A DNA stretch of 64,000 bases from Vibrio maerlii (GTDB lineage Bacteria > Pseudomonadota > Gammaproteobacteria > Enterobacterales > Vibrionaceae). Where the stretch lies: contig NZ_QRHC01000011.1 of the NCBI RefSeq assembly GCF_003415655.1, positions 95,558 to 159,557 on the forward strand, written 5' to 3'. Below the pieces are notes generated by a model, which did not search any database, was not told where the DNA came from, and was given only the letters and a program-made list of their open reading frames with translations. A program made the translations under genes and the position numbers. Shown in pieces: positions 50,751 through 58,994 of the stretch (position 1 is the first letter of the stretch; each line of letters opens with the position of its first letter).

Positions 50751-52006
50751 TGGCTATTGCTCGTTTAGCATGGAAGAGTTTAACCAACCGTAAGATGACT
50801 GCGATACTGACCATCTTAACAGTTGCAATCTCAGTCGTATTACTACTCGGTGTCGAGCGTATTCGAACCCAAGCAAAAAGTAGCTTTGCGAACACTATTT
50901 CTGGCACGGACCTAATCGTAGGGGCTCGCTCCGGTCAAGTAAACCTGTTGCTCTACTCTGTTTTCCGCATCGGTAACGCCACCAATAACATCGATTGGAA
51001 GAGCTTTGAAGAGTTCAGCCAACATCGTTCAGTAAAATGGGCTATCCCTATTTCACTTGGAGATTCACACAAAGGATTCCGAGTCATCGGCACCAATGGT
51101 AGCTACTTTGAGCACTATAAGTACGGTAAGAAACAACCATTGACGTTTGCACAAGGTGAGCAATTTGATGGGCTTTTTGAAACTGTTATTGGCAGTGAAG
51201 TGGCAAAAAAACTCGGATACGAGATCGGCAGTAAAATAATTATCGCGCACGGAATTAGTGATGTCGGCTTTAGTCGCCATGACAACCTACCGTTTAAAGT
51301 TGTTGGTATACTGGCGCCCACTGGTACTCCTGTCGATAAAAGTGCTCATGTATCACTTGAAGCGATTGAGGCGATTCATGTCGGCTGGGAAAGCGGAGCT
51401 AATTTGGGTCACAACCCCGATGCTGAGACACTAATGAAAACACAGTTTAAGCCTCAGCAAATAACTGCTTTCATGCTTGGCCTGAACTCTAAAATCCAAA
51501 CCTTCTCACTGCAGCGCCAGATAAACACTTATCGTAGTGAACCGTTGAGCGCAATCTTGCCTGGCATTGCGCTACATGAATTGTGGGGAATGATGTCAGT
51601 CGCCGAGCAAGCGCTGATGGCGGTATCAATCTTTGTGGTTGTAGCCGGACTGCTCGGCATGCTGAGTAGCCTTCTCACTAGCTTGCAAGAGAGACGGCGT
51701 GAGATGGCGATTCTACGTGCCATGGGAGCAAGGCCAAGACATATATTTGCACTGTTGATCAGTGAAGCAAGTGGTCTTACTCTTGCGGGGATCCTGTTAG
51801 GTGTCGCATTCTTGTATGGAGTGCTTGCCATCGCGGCCCCAATAATTCAGTCATACTATGGAATTAATATCGAACTCGTGACTCTAACCGCATATGAATG
51901 GAAACTTCTCGGCTTAGTACAATTAGCAGGTATAATCATCGGAGCTGTCCCTGCAATTCGTGCTTACCGACAATCTCTGTCTGATGGCATGACCATACGT
52001 ATATAA
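50750..52006 (+). CDS. Zinc-operon ABC permease, MacB/FtsX-like
   Basis: 418 residues with four transmembrane segments: one near the N-terminus (about 20-36) and three after residue 275, separated by a large periplasmic domain. This is the MacB/FtsX/LolE architecture, with LLGMLSSLLTSLQERRREMAILRAMGARP as the typical coupling segment. It is not a Znu-type permease. The start is coupled to the ATPase gene. Confidence 0.9.
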   Translation: MAIARLAWKSLTNRKMTAILTILTVAISVVLLLGVERIRTQAKSSFANTISGTDLIVGARSGQVNLLLYSVFRIGNATNNIDWKSFEEFSQHRSVKWAIPISLGDSHKGFRVIGTNGSYFEHYKYGKKQPLTFAQGEQFDGLFETVIGSEVAKKLGYEIGSKIIIAHGISDVGFSRHDNLPFKVVGILAPTGTPVDKSAHVSLEAIEAIHVGWESGANLGHNPDAETLMKTQFKPQQITAFMLGLNSKIQTFSLQRQINTYRSEPLSAILPGIALHELWGMMSVAEQALMAVSIFVVVAGLLGMLSSLLTSLQERRREMAILRAMGARPRHIFALLISEASGLTLAGILLGVAFLYGVLAIAAPIIQSYYGINIELVTLTAYEWKLLGLVQLAGIIIGAVPAIRAYRQSLSDGMTIRI

Positions 52007-52011
52007 AGTAA

Positions 52012-52536
52012 ATGATGATTCAAACTATGACTGCAAAATTTAAAAGCTTTCGCTGGCTTGCTTTTTTAAGCCTTTTCTTTGTACTGTTCACACCAGTGAT
52101 CCAAGCCAGTGAAGACGTTCTAACACTCGACTGGATCGACCTTATCCCTGATGAGGAGCGCAAGCAATTTGATGACATCGGAATGCCAATCACCGATCAC
52201 TCAGGCGGACAAGCACAACAATCTTTAGTTGGAAATGTGCGTGAAGAACTCAACGGCAGTCAGGTTAAGATTCCTGGATTCGTTATTCCACTGGAAGGTG
52301 ATGAAAACATCGTTACTGAGTTCTTGTTGGTACCGTACTTTGGTGCTTGTATTCATGTACCACCACCACCACCAAACCAGATCATTTACGTGAAATTTGA
52401 AGAAGGTGCGCCGATTCAGCAGCTTTGGGATGTAGTTTACGTTGTGGGAACGTTGAAGACAGAGGTGATTAGCCACGAATTAGCAGAAACAGGCTACCTT
52501 ATCGAAGGCATCGCTGTTCAAGATTACGAAGATTAA
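52012..52536 (+). CDS. DUF3299-family exported protein
   Basis: 174 residues. Signal peptide about 1-33 (ending VIQASED). The mature protein carries the DUF3299 hallmarks LDWIDLIPDEER, VKIPGFVIPLEG and CIHVPPPPPNQIIYVKF, a five-proline run with a Cys and His that may bind metal. It starts 5 bases after the permease and is the last gene of the operon. The role in metal uptake is inferred from position. Confidence 0.86.
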   Translation: MMIQTMTAKFKSFRWLAFLSLFFVLFTPVIQASEDVLTLDWIDLIPDEERKQFDDIGMPITDHSGGQAQQSLVGNVREELNGSQVKIPGFVIPLEGDENIVTEFLLVPYFGACIHVPPPPPNQIIYVKFEEGAPIQQLWDVVYVVGTLKTEVISHELAETGYLIEGIAVQDYED

Positions 52537-52641
52537 TCACACGATATACTTAGCGAGTAGCAACATCACACCTAAGTAAATACTCAGAAGCAAAGAGATG
52601 GATAGCCATTTCTTTGCTTTTGTTTCTTTATACAAGCTCAT
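52537..52641 (-). CDS. 34-residue single-helix membrane microprotein (candidate)
   Basis: A short ORF convergent with the zinc operon: MSLYKETKAKKWLSISL followed by a hydrophobic stretch LLSIYLGVMLLLAKYIV. A basic N-terminal segment plus a single helix gives an inner-membrane topology with N-in. On the minus strand AAGGG lies 7 bases before the ATG. Its stop lies directly after the stop of the DUF3299 gene. The clean helix, ribosome-binding site and lack of other features support it. No family is recognised. Confidence 0.6.
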   Translation of the reverse strand: MSLYKETKAKKWLSISLLLSIYLGVMLLLAKYIV

Positions 52642-52807
52642 TCCCTTGCCCTTATAGAGATCTCGCTCTATTTTAACAATTTGTTATCATCCTTCCCAGT
52701 AAATTTATAAATCAAGATCGAATAACTAAAACAAATCTCACTAAAGACACGGTTATTTGCGCCGATAATACTTAAAGTTATCGATATCGAATCCAGTAGG
52801 AAAACTC

Positions 52808-53722
52808 ATGACGGCAGAGCAAATGAAAGCAAGCCAACCTGTAACTATCGAACATCAAGGCGAATCCTCTTCACAAAATCAGTCAGAAAAGAAGACTCAC
52901 TACATCAAAGATAGTGCAAGCCAGGTGAAGTCTATTGCCAACACCTACGGACTCGATGCGGAACTACAAAAGGATAAACCCGAAAAAAGTTTGCTTGACC
53001 GCGCCATCGTTCGTGAACGCAAACTCCGTGAGCAAAAACAGAGAAATCTCGAGAAGATCCTAAAATTTGCCCATGACGCTTGCAAGGATGAAACTGCTGG
53101 AGAGCCCGACCAAGATTGGCTATACCGGTTTTTCGATATGGCGCAGGATATTCATAACTCCTCAATGCAAAAGCTTTGGGCTCAGGTCCTTAAACTTGAA
53201 GTCACCAATCCAGGCTCTACATCTAATAAAGCCCTCAAACTCCTTAAAGATATGACCCCAAAGGAAGCCCAAAGCTTACAAAGGGCAGCATCACTCGCGT
53301 GTAGTTTTGGTGCGGATAACAGTAAAAAGCTATTACTAGGCTATAAAACTCCGCAGGGTATCTTTAGCTTTGGTCGCCGCAATAGCTCTAACACACTGAA
53401 CCTAGGAAACTACCACCTACCCTATTCAAGCCTGTTACTGCTTATCGAGCTTGGTATCATCTTAGGTACTGAACTGGAATCGGGAGAGATTGACTTTGAT
53501 CCAGCTCTCACACTCACATATCAAGGTAAACCAGTATCTCTGCAGCCTATGGGCAAGGGTTGTCGCCTACTCTACTATCGTTTTAGTCCTGCGGGAAACG
53601 AGTTATGTAAACTGCTGGGCAACAAGCCAAACATGCAATATTACGATCAGCTTGTTGCGCTACTCAGTCAGAAGTTCACTCTACAGGAAGAAGTGAAATC
53701 CAGTGTTCATCACACTGTGTAG
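52808..53722 (+). CDS. TIGR03899/DUF2806-like protein
   Basis: 304 residues, no signal peptide or transmembrane helix. An N-terminal charged region (about 1-60) precedes a basic coiled helix (ERKLREQKQRNLEKILKFAHDACKD) and the conserved segment WLYRFFDMAQDIHNSSMQKLWAQVLKLE, then a C-terminal alpha/beta part. The pattern WLYRFFD.AQ.I fits the Vibrio/Shewanella family TIGR03899. The function is unknown. AGGAAAA precedes the ATG. Confidence 0.8.
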   Translation: MTAEQMKASQPVTIEHQGESSSQNQSEKKTHYIKDSASQVKSIANTYGLDAELQKDKPEKSLLDRAIVRERKLREQKQRNLEKILKFAHDACKDETAGEPDQDWLYRFFDMAQDIHNSSMQKLWAQVLKLEVTNPGSTSNKALKLLKDMTPKEAQSLQRAASLACSFGADNSKKLLLGYKTPQGIFSFGRRNSSNTLNLGNYHLPYSSLLLLIELGIILGTELESGEIDFDPALTLTYQGKPVSLQPMGKGCRLLYYRFSPAGNELCKLLGNKPNMQYYDQLVALLSQKFTLQEEVKSSVHHTV

Positions 53723-53741
53723 TTCAGAATCACTGAGGGAA

Positions 53742-54359
53742 TTAGCTAATAATTCCCTTTGCCTTGAGCTCTTCAACACATAACTCCACCAGCTGTTCAA
53801 CGCTTTTATCCCCTGCAGGAAGGTCTATCTCTGGCTTCAGAGGTTCCTCGTATGCAGAATCAATTCCAGTAAAATTTTTAATCTCACCAGCTCTCGCCTT
53901 CTTATACAAACCTTTCGGGTCACGCTGCTCACACACGTCCAATGGAGTATTCACAAATACCTCGAGAAACTCATCTTGAGGGAGAAGGTCTCTCACCATC
54001 TGTCGTTCACTACGATGCGGTGAAATAAAGGCGGAAAGGACGATCAGCCCAGCATCTGCCATCAACTTAGCAAGCTCTCCAATGCGTCGAATATTCTCAC
54101 GTCGGTCCGACTCAGAAAAACCAAGGTCGGAGCACAAACCATGGCGTACATTGTCACCATCTAACAGGTAAGTGTGATACCCCATTTCTGCAAGACGATT
54201 TTCCAACGCACCGGCAACGGTTGATTTACCTGAGCCAGAAAGACCAGTGAACCACAATACCGAAGGGCGTTGTTTCTTAAGATTGGCACGAAACTCTTTA
54301 TTAATCGCATGTTGATGCCAAACGATGTTCTCATCCTTTGATGCAGTCGAAATAGACAT
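53742..54359 (-). CDS. cysC: Adenylylsulfate kinase
   Basis: Phosphorylates APS to PAPS in sulfate assimilation. The 205 residues carry the P-loop GLSGSGKSTVA near 39-49, DGDNVRHGLCSDLGFS and FVNTPLDVCEQRDPKGLYKKARAGEI. It is the last gene of the cysD-cysN-permease-cysC minus-strand cluster. Confidence 0.95.
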   Translation of the reverse strand: MSISTASKDENIVWHQHAINKEFRANLKKQRPSVLWFTGLSGSGKSTVAGALENRLAEMGYHTYLLDGDNVRHGLCSDLGFSESDRRENIRRIGELAKLMADAGLIVLSAFISPHRSERQMVRDLLPQDEFLEVFVNTPLDVCEQRDPKGLYKKARAGEIKNFTGIDSAYEEPLKPEIDLPAGDKSVEQLVELCVEELKAKGIIS

Positions 54360-54392
54360 ACTTAACTTTCCTTATCGAAATCTAGAGTCTTA

Positions 54393-56117
54393 CTAGTAAG
54401 GGAAAAAAACGGGAATCAGCGTTAATACCAACACAGAATAGACCAAAGAAATTGGCACCCCGATTCGCAAATAATCTTTTAATTTGTAGTTACCTACGCT
54501 GTATACCAGTAGGTTAGTTTGATAACCGTATGGCGAGATAAAGCTGGCGCTCGCACCAAACAACACAGCCATGATGAATGGCATAGGATCAACCCCATAC
54601 CCCACAGCCATACTGTAGCCAATCGGAAAGGAGAGCGCAGCGGCTGCATTATTAGTGACCAGCTCAGTCAGTACCAACGTCAGTAGATAAGTCGCAACTA
54701 TCGCACCATATACTCCCCAACCATTGAATGCCTCGATAAACATGGCGCCCATACGCTCAGATAGGCCAGTAGAGATCATCAGTTGCGCAATAGATAATGC
54801 TGAACCTACGATCACAACAATATCAACGGGAAAGCGGCGTCTAAGCTCACTAAGTTGAACAACACCAAACGCAATAACAGCAAGCAGATATACAGCAAGC
54901 CCTTTGATGATAGGTATCAGGTCAAGTAATGCAGCACCGATGACAGCCGCAAAGCCGAACAACACTAATGCTGATTTATTCGCATCTAGCTTAGCGCTTG
55001 AATCTAGGTCATTGATAAGCAAAAATTCTCTGCGATGCTTTGCTCGCTCAGATTCAAAACGTTTACCTGGCACCACAACTAAAGTATCACCAGCGGTGAG
55101 ATTAATGTTCCCTAAACCACCTTCTAAACGCTCATGCCCACGACGGATCGCCACGACTACAGCGTCAAAGCGGTCACGAAAGCGACTAGATTTTAGCGTC
55201 GTATCACAGAAGCTAGCAGATGAACTCACCACTACTTCTAATAGATTCTGACCATTCAGATGGTGTTGGCCAAACAGCGTCAAACCTTGAATCTCTTGCA
55301 GAGTGGCAACACTTTCAACATCTCCGCAAAAAAGCAGACGATCTCGAGCCTTGAGAACAAAATTAGGGTCAACTGATGGCATACTTTGACCATCACGAAT
55401 CACCTCCGCAAGAAACAGTTTTCTCAGATCTCGAAGGTTGTTTTCACTGATACTACGCCCAACGAGTGGTGACCCTGGCTCAACTTTAGCTTCAAGGAAA
55501 TAGGGTAGCTCTTCTTGTGACTGCTCGTCATAACTAGGAAGCAAATAGCTCAGTGGAATTAAAATTAATACACCTCCCACCAACACGGCTAAACCAATCA
55601 CAGTCGGAGAAAAGAAACTCAGGCTAGGCAAACCGGCATCTTCAACAAAGCTATTGATAATAAGGTTGGTCGAAGTACCAATCAGGGTTAACGTTCCGCC
55701 CAGGATTGCGGCATATGAAAGCGGGATCAATAACCGAGAGGGGGCATGTTGCTGATTACGTTTAATCGCCCCAATGAGAGAGACCACTACGGCTGTATTA
55801 TTGGTAAACGAAGAGAGTAAAGCCGTAGAGACACCAAGCTTTGCGACAACACTTCCTAAGCTTCCTTGAGAAATATTTCGACTCACCCAGCTGATGAGTA
55901 AGGTCTTCTCTAGCGCTGAAGAAGCCAAGATGAGTAGCACCAGTGTAAGCAAAGATGAGTTGGTGAAGTTTGAAGCGATGCTATCAAGCTCAATCAATCC
56001 AGCAATAAAAGCGATAAAGGCCGCACCAGCAAATATAAAGCTGGGTTTAATCCTCGTTACTAATAAGCAGGTAATGATTGCCAATAAAACAGCTAGGACA
56101 AATCCCTGTTCCCACAT
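54393..56117 (-). CDS. SLC13/DASS-family permease with TrkA-C domains (probable sulfate transporter)
   Basis: 574 residues with about 11-12 transmembrane segments: an N-terminal helix group including the SFTNNTAVVVSL motif, two RCK/TrkA-C domains (about 205-285 and 290-375, e.g. GSPLVGRSISENNLRDL), and a second helix group with the matching TELVTNNAAAALSFPIG motif. It is inserted between cysN and cysC. That placement, not sequence alone, suggests sulfate uptake; other dianions are possible. Confidence 0.86.
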   Translation of the reverse strand: MWEQGFVLAVLLAIITCLLVTRIKPSFIFAGAAFIAFIAGLIELDSIASNFTNSSLLTLVLLILASSALEKTLLISWVSRNISQGSLGSVVAKLGVSTALLSSFTNNTAVVVSLIGAIKRNQQHAPSRLLIPLSYAAILGGTLTLIGTSTNLIINSFVEDAGLPSLSFFSPTVIGLAVLVGGVLILIPLSYLLPSYDEQSQEELPYFLEAKVEPGSPLVGRSISENNLRDLRKLFLAEVIRDGQSMPSVDPNFVLKARDRLLFCGDVESVATLQEIQGLTLFGQHHLNGQNLLEVVVSSSASFCDTTLKSSRFRDRFDAVVVAIRRGHERLEGGLGNINLTAGDTLVVVPGKRFESERAKHRREFLLINDLDSSAKLDANKSALVLFGFAAVIGAALLDLIPIIKGLAVYLLAVIAFGVVQLSELRRRFPVDIVVIVGSALSIAQLMISTGLSERMGAMFIEAFNGWGVYGAIVATYLLTLVLTELVTNNAAAALSFPIGYSMAVGYGVDPMPFIMAVLFGASASFISPYGYQTNLLVYSVGNYKLKDYLRIGVPISLVYSVLVLTLIPVFFPY

Positions 56118-56214
56118 GATAGAGCTTCCCTTGTCACACCTACCAGTTAAGGTGCATCAACCTCAACTTTTGCCCCTAAGGTTGATGCACTATAGTAAGT
56201 GATTACTTACATTC

Positions 56215-57642
56215 TTATTTCAATAGTTGGCTTAGATCTTTCGCATCCCAGTGTGGGAAGTGCTTGCGAATCAGTGCATTCAATTCAACTTCAAATGCGG
56301 AGAACTGCCCTACTGGTTGCTCTACCAAATCTAAGCTTTGACGAATCAAGCCAGCACCAACCGTTACATTGGTCAATCTATCGATGATTATAAAACCTCC
56401 CGTATCTGAGCTGTCTTGGTAGGTATCTACCGCAACCGATTCAGTAAGTGACCACTCACATAAACCAATACCGTTCAACGGTAAATTATCTGTTTCAAAC
56501 TGCTCAAGGGAGTTGATGTCGTATTGATACCTAAACGCTTCTACCTGACCAACGGTTTTCTTACCCGCAATCTTCACATCATACTGACGGCCGATTTCAA
56601 GAGGGGCTTCTGTCATCCAAACCACATCGGCAATAAGATGGTTAGATGATTCAATCGAGGCTTTTTGGTGAACAATCAGATCACCACGACTGATATCAAT
56701 TTCATCTTCCAATGTCAGAGTCACTGCTTGGCCAGCATAAGCTGTCGTTAGGTCTCCATCGAAAGTTACAATACGTGCAACCTTAGATGACTTGTTGGAC
56801 GGTAGAGCCTTAATCTCATCGCCAATCGAGATTTTGCCCGACGCAATCGTTCCAGCAAATCCACGGAAGTTCAGATCTGGACGGTTAACATACTGGACCG
56901 GAAGACGGAACTCCCCCTCTTCTTTCGCAGTCGCAATATCAACTGTTTCAAGCAACTCAAGTAGTGGTGCACCTTGATGCCAAGCCAGGTTTCGCCCTTT
57001 ATCCACAACGTTGTCGCCTTCCAGCGCTGAAATCGGCAAGATCTGAATATTGATGTCCTGAGTTAACTTTTTAGCAAACGCCAAATACTCATCACGGATC
57101 TCTTCAAAACGCTCTTGCGAGTAATCAACAAGATCCATTTTGTTCACCGCGACAACAAAATTCTTAATCCCTAATAAATCAGAGATGAAAGAGTGGCGAC
57201 GTGTTTGATCAAGTACGCCTTTACGCGCATCAATCAAGATGATCGCTAGGTCACAAGTTGATGCGCCTGTTGCCATGTTGCGTGTATATTGCTCATGCCC
57301 CGGGGTATCAGCAATGATGAACTTACGCTTCTGGGTTGAAAAGTAGCGGTATGCAACATCAATCGTAATGCCTTGCTCGCGCTCAGCCTGTAAGCCATCA
57401 ACCAATAACGCTAAGTCTGGCTTTTCACCTGTCGTGCCCACCTTTTGGCTATCAGAGTGCACAGCCGCTAATTGGTCTTCATAAATCTGTTTTGAATCAT
57501 GGAGCAAGCGACCAATTAGAGTACTCTTGCCATCATCTACCGAACCACACGTTAAGAAACGAAGTAACGACTTATATTGGTGTTGGTTCAGGTAACCTTC
57601 AATTCCCAGCTCTGCCAGCTGAGCTTCTACTGCACTATTCAT
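56215..57642 (-). CDS. cysN: Sulfate adenylyltransferase GTPase subunit
   Basis: 475-residue EF-Tu-like GTPase that drives ATP sulfurylase. G1 GSVDDGKST near 33-41, G3 DTPGHEQY, G4 NKMD and G5 SALEGDN are all intact. It starts 12 bases after cysD, and the two form the heteromeric sulfurylase. There is no fused CysC domain, consistent with the separate cysC gene here. Confidence 0.96.
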   Translation of the reverse strand: MNSAVEAQLAELGIEGYLNQHQYKSLLRFLTCGSVDDGKSTLIGRLLHDSKQIYEDQLAAVHSDSQKVGTTGEKPDLALLVDGLQAEREQGITIDVAYRYFSTQKRKFIIADTPGHEQYTRNMATGASTCDLAIILIDARKGVLDQTRRHSFISDLLGIKNFVVAVNKMDLVDYSQERFEEIRDEYLAFAKKLTQDINIQILPISALEGDNVVDKGRNLAWHQGAPLLELLETVDIATAKEEGEFRLPVQYVNRPDLNFRGFAGTIASGKISIGDEIKALPSNKSSKVARIVTFDGDLTTAYAGQAVTLTLEDEIDISRGDLIVHQKASIESSNHLIADVVWMTEAPLEIGRQYDVKIAGKKTVGQVEAFRYQYDINSLEQFETDNLPLNGIGLCEWSLTESVAVDTYQDSSDTGGFIIIDRLTNVTVGAGLIRQSLDLVEQPVGQFSAFEVELNALIRKHFPHWDAKDLSQLLK

Positions 57643-57654
57643 TTGTCTCTATCC

Positions 57655-58563
57655 TTAGAAGTAACCTTGACGTTTCTTAAGTTCCATTGATCCTGACTGA
57701 TCGTGATCGATCGCTCGCCCTTGTCTCTCACTTGATGTGGCAACGAGCATTTCTTCAATTATCTCAGGAAGTGTGGTTGCCTCAGACTCAATCGCCCCCG
57801 TTAGTGGGTAGCAACCTAGTGTTCTAAAGCGCACGTTAATGTGTTCAACTTGCTCGTCTTGTTGGATTTCCATGCGGTCGTCATCAACCATAATCAGCAT
57901 GCCATCACGCTCTACCACAGGGCGCTTATCAGCCAGATATAGAGGAACAATTTCAATGCTCTCTAGGTAGATGTATTGCCAGATATCTAACTCAGTCCAG
58001 TTCGATAATGGAAACACACGAATGCTTTCACCCTTATTAACTTGACCGTTATAGGTTTTCCAAAGCTCAGGCCGTTGATTTTTTGGATCCCAGGTATGGT
58101 TCTTGTCGCGGAATGAATACACTCGCTCTTTAGCACGTGATTTTTCTTCATCACGTCGAGCACCACCAAATGCCGCATCAAAGCCATATTTGTTGAGTGC
58201 TTGCTTAAGACCTTGGGTCTTCATAATGTCGGTATGCTTAGAAGAGCCGTGGGTAAATGGGCTACACCCCATCGCCAGGCCCTCAGGGTTTTTGTGTACT
58301 AACAGATCGAAGCCATACTTCTTCGCAGTGCGATCGCGAAATTCAATCATTTCTTTGAATTTCCAATCAGTGTCCACGTGAAGTAGCGGGAAAGGGATCT
58401 TGCCTGGATAAAACGCTTTACGAGCAAGATGCAGCATCACTGAAGAGTCTTTACCTATGGAGTACATCATTACAGGGTTATCAAACTCTGCAGCTACCTC
58501 GCGAATGATATGAATACTCTCAGCTTCAAGCTGTTTTAGGTGGGTGAGTCTTTCTTGGTCCAT
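57655..58563 (-). CDS. cysD: Sulfate adenylyltransferase subunit 2
   Basis: ATP-sulfurylase catalytic subunit, 302 residues as in E. coli. It carries the PP-loop-type YSIGKDSSVMLHLARKAF near 35-52 and the conserved KYGFDAAFGGARRDEEKSRAKER. Of two adjacent ATG codons (58566, 58563) the second gives the E. coli-like start and the better distance to AAGGA. It is first in the sulfate activation cluster. Confidence 0.96.
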   Translation of the reverse strand: MDQERLTHLKQLEAESIHIIREVAAEFDNPVMMYSIGKDSSVMLHLARKAFYPGKIPFPLLHVDTDWKFKEMIEFRDRTAKKYGFDLLVHKNPEGLAMGCSPFTHGSSKHTDIMKTQGLKQALNKYGFDAAFGGARRDEEKSRAKERVYSFRDKNHTWDPKNQRPELWKTYNGQVNKGESIRVFPLSNWTELDIWQYIYLESIEIVPLYLADKRPVVERDGMLIMVDDDRMEIQQDEQVEHINVRFRTLGCYPLTGAIESEATTLPEIIEEMLVATSSERQGRAIDHDQSGSMELKKRQGYF

Positions 58564-58994
58564 CATTTCTTCCTTTTTAGCTCGACAATGAGCTGGGTCC
58601 TAATTCCAAGGTCATAAGTTTATCGATGCAGCAATAGTACTTTTGTTGAAATCCAGCTTAGTTATGCATCACTTCTTAAAAGTGAGACAACTTCCTTCCA
58701 ACCATAACTCGGTATGAGTCGAGCCGCTGCTAACCTCTAACTTGAGTGCATTATGAACAGACCACCTTATTACTTGAAATTCTAAAATTTCATTCTTTAT
58801 TACTTAATAAGATAAGAAGAATTTTATGAACATCATTCTGTTTGCCAGATACATTCTAAATTCTTATACTTGGCGCCGAATCTAGCTCAGCAAGAGAGCA
58901 GAAGATCACAAATTCGTGATAGAAATAATCTTGCTTACATCCTAATTTGTTACATTACGCAACAAAATCTCGTCCATCCTAATTGGAGCTCTTC
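58564..58994. other. Divergent cysD-cpdB intergenic region
   Basis: 431 AT-rich bases without a supportable ORF. It contains TTATTACTT twice (58768-58776 and 58798-58806) and a GAAATT-CTA-AAATTTC imperfect palindrome between them, on the cysD side where a CysB-type activator site would be expected. On the cpdB side lies a 21-bp imperfect palindrome (58946-58966). Confidence 0.5.
58946..58966. promoter_or_regulatory. Imperfect 21-bp palindrome upstream of cpdB
   Basis: TTTGTTACATTACGCAACAAA: 8 of 10 arm positions are complementary around a central T. It lies 28 bases before the cpdB-like ATG, a good operator position. No known regulator consensus is recognised. Confidence 0.4.

Noticed and set aside
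52941..53696. Overlapping ORFs in the TIGR03899-like gene
   Set aside because: They lack start signals and are explained by the main 304-residue frame.
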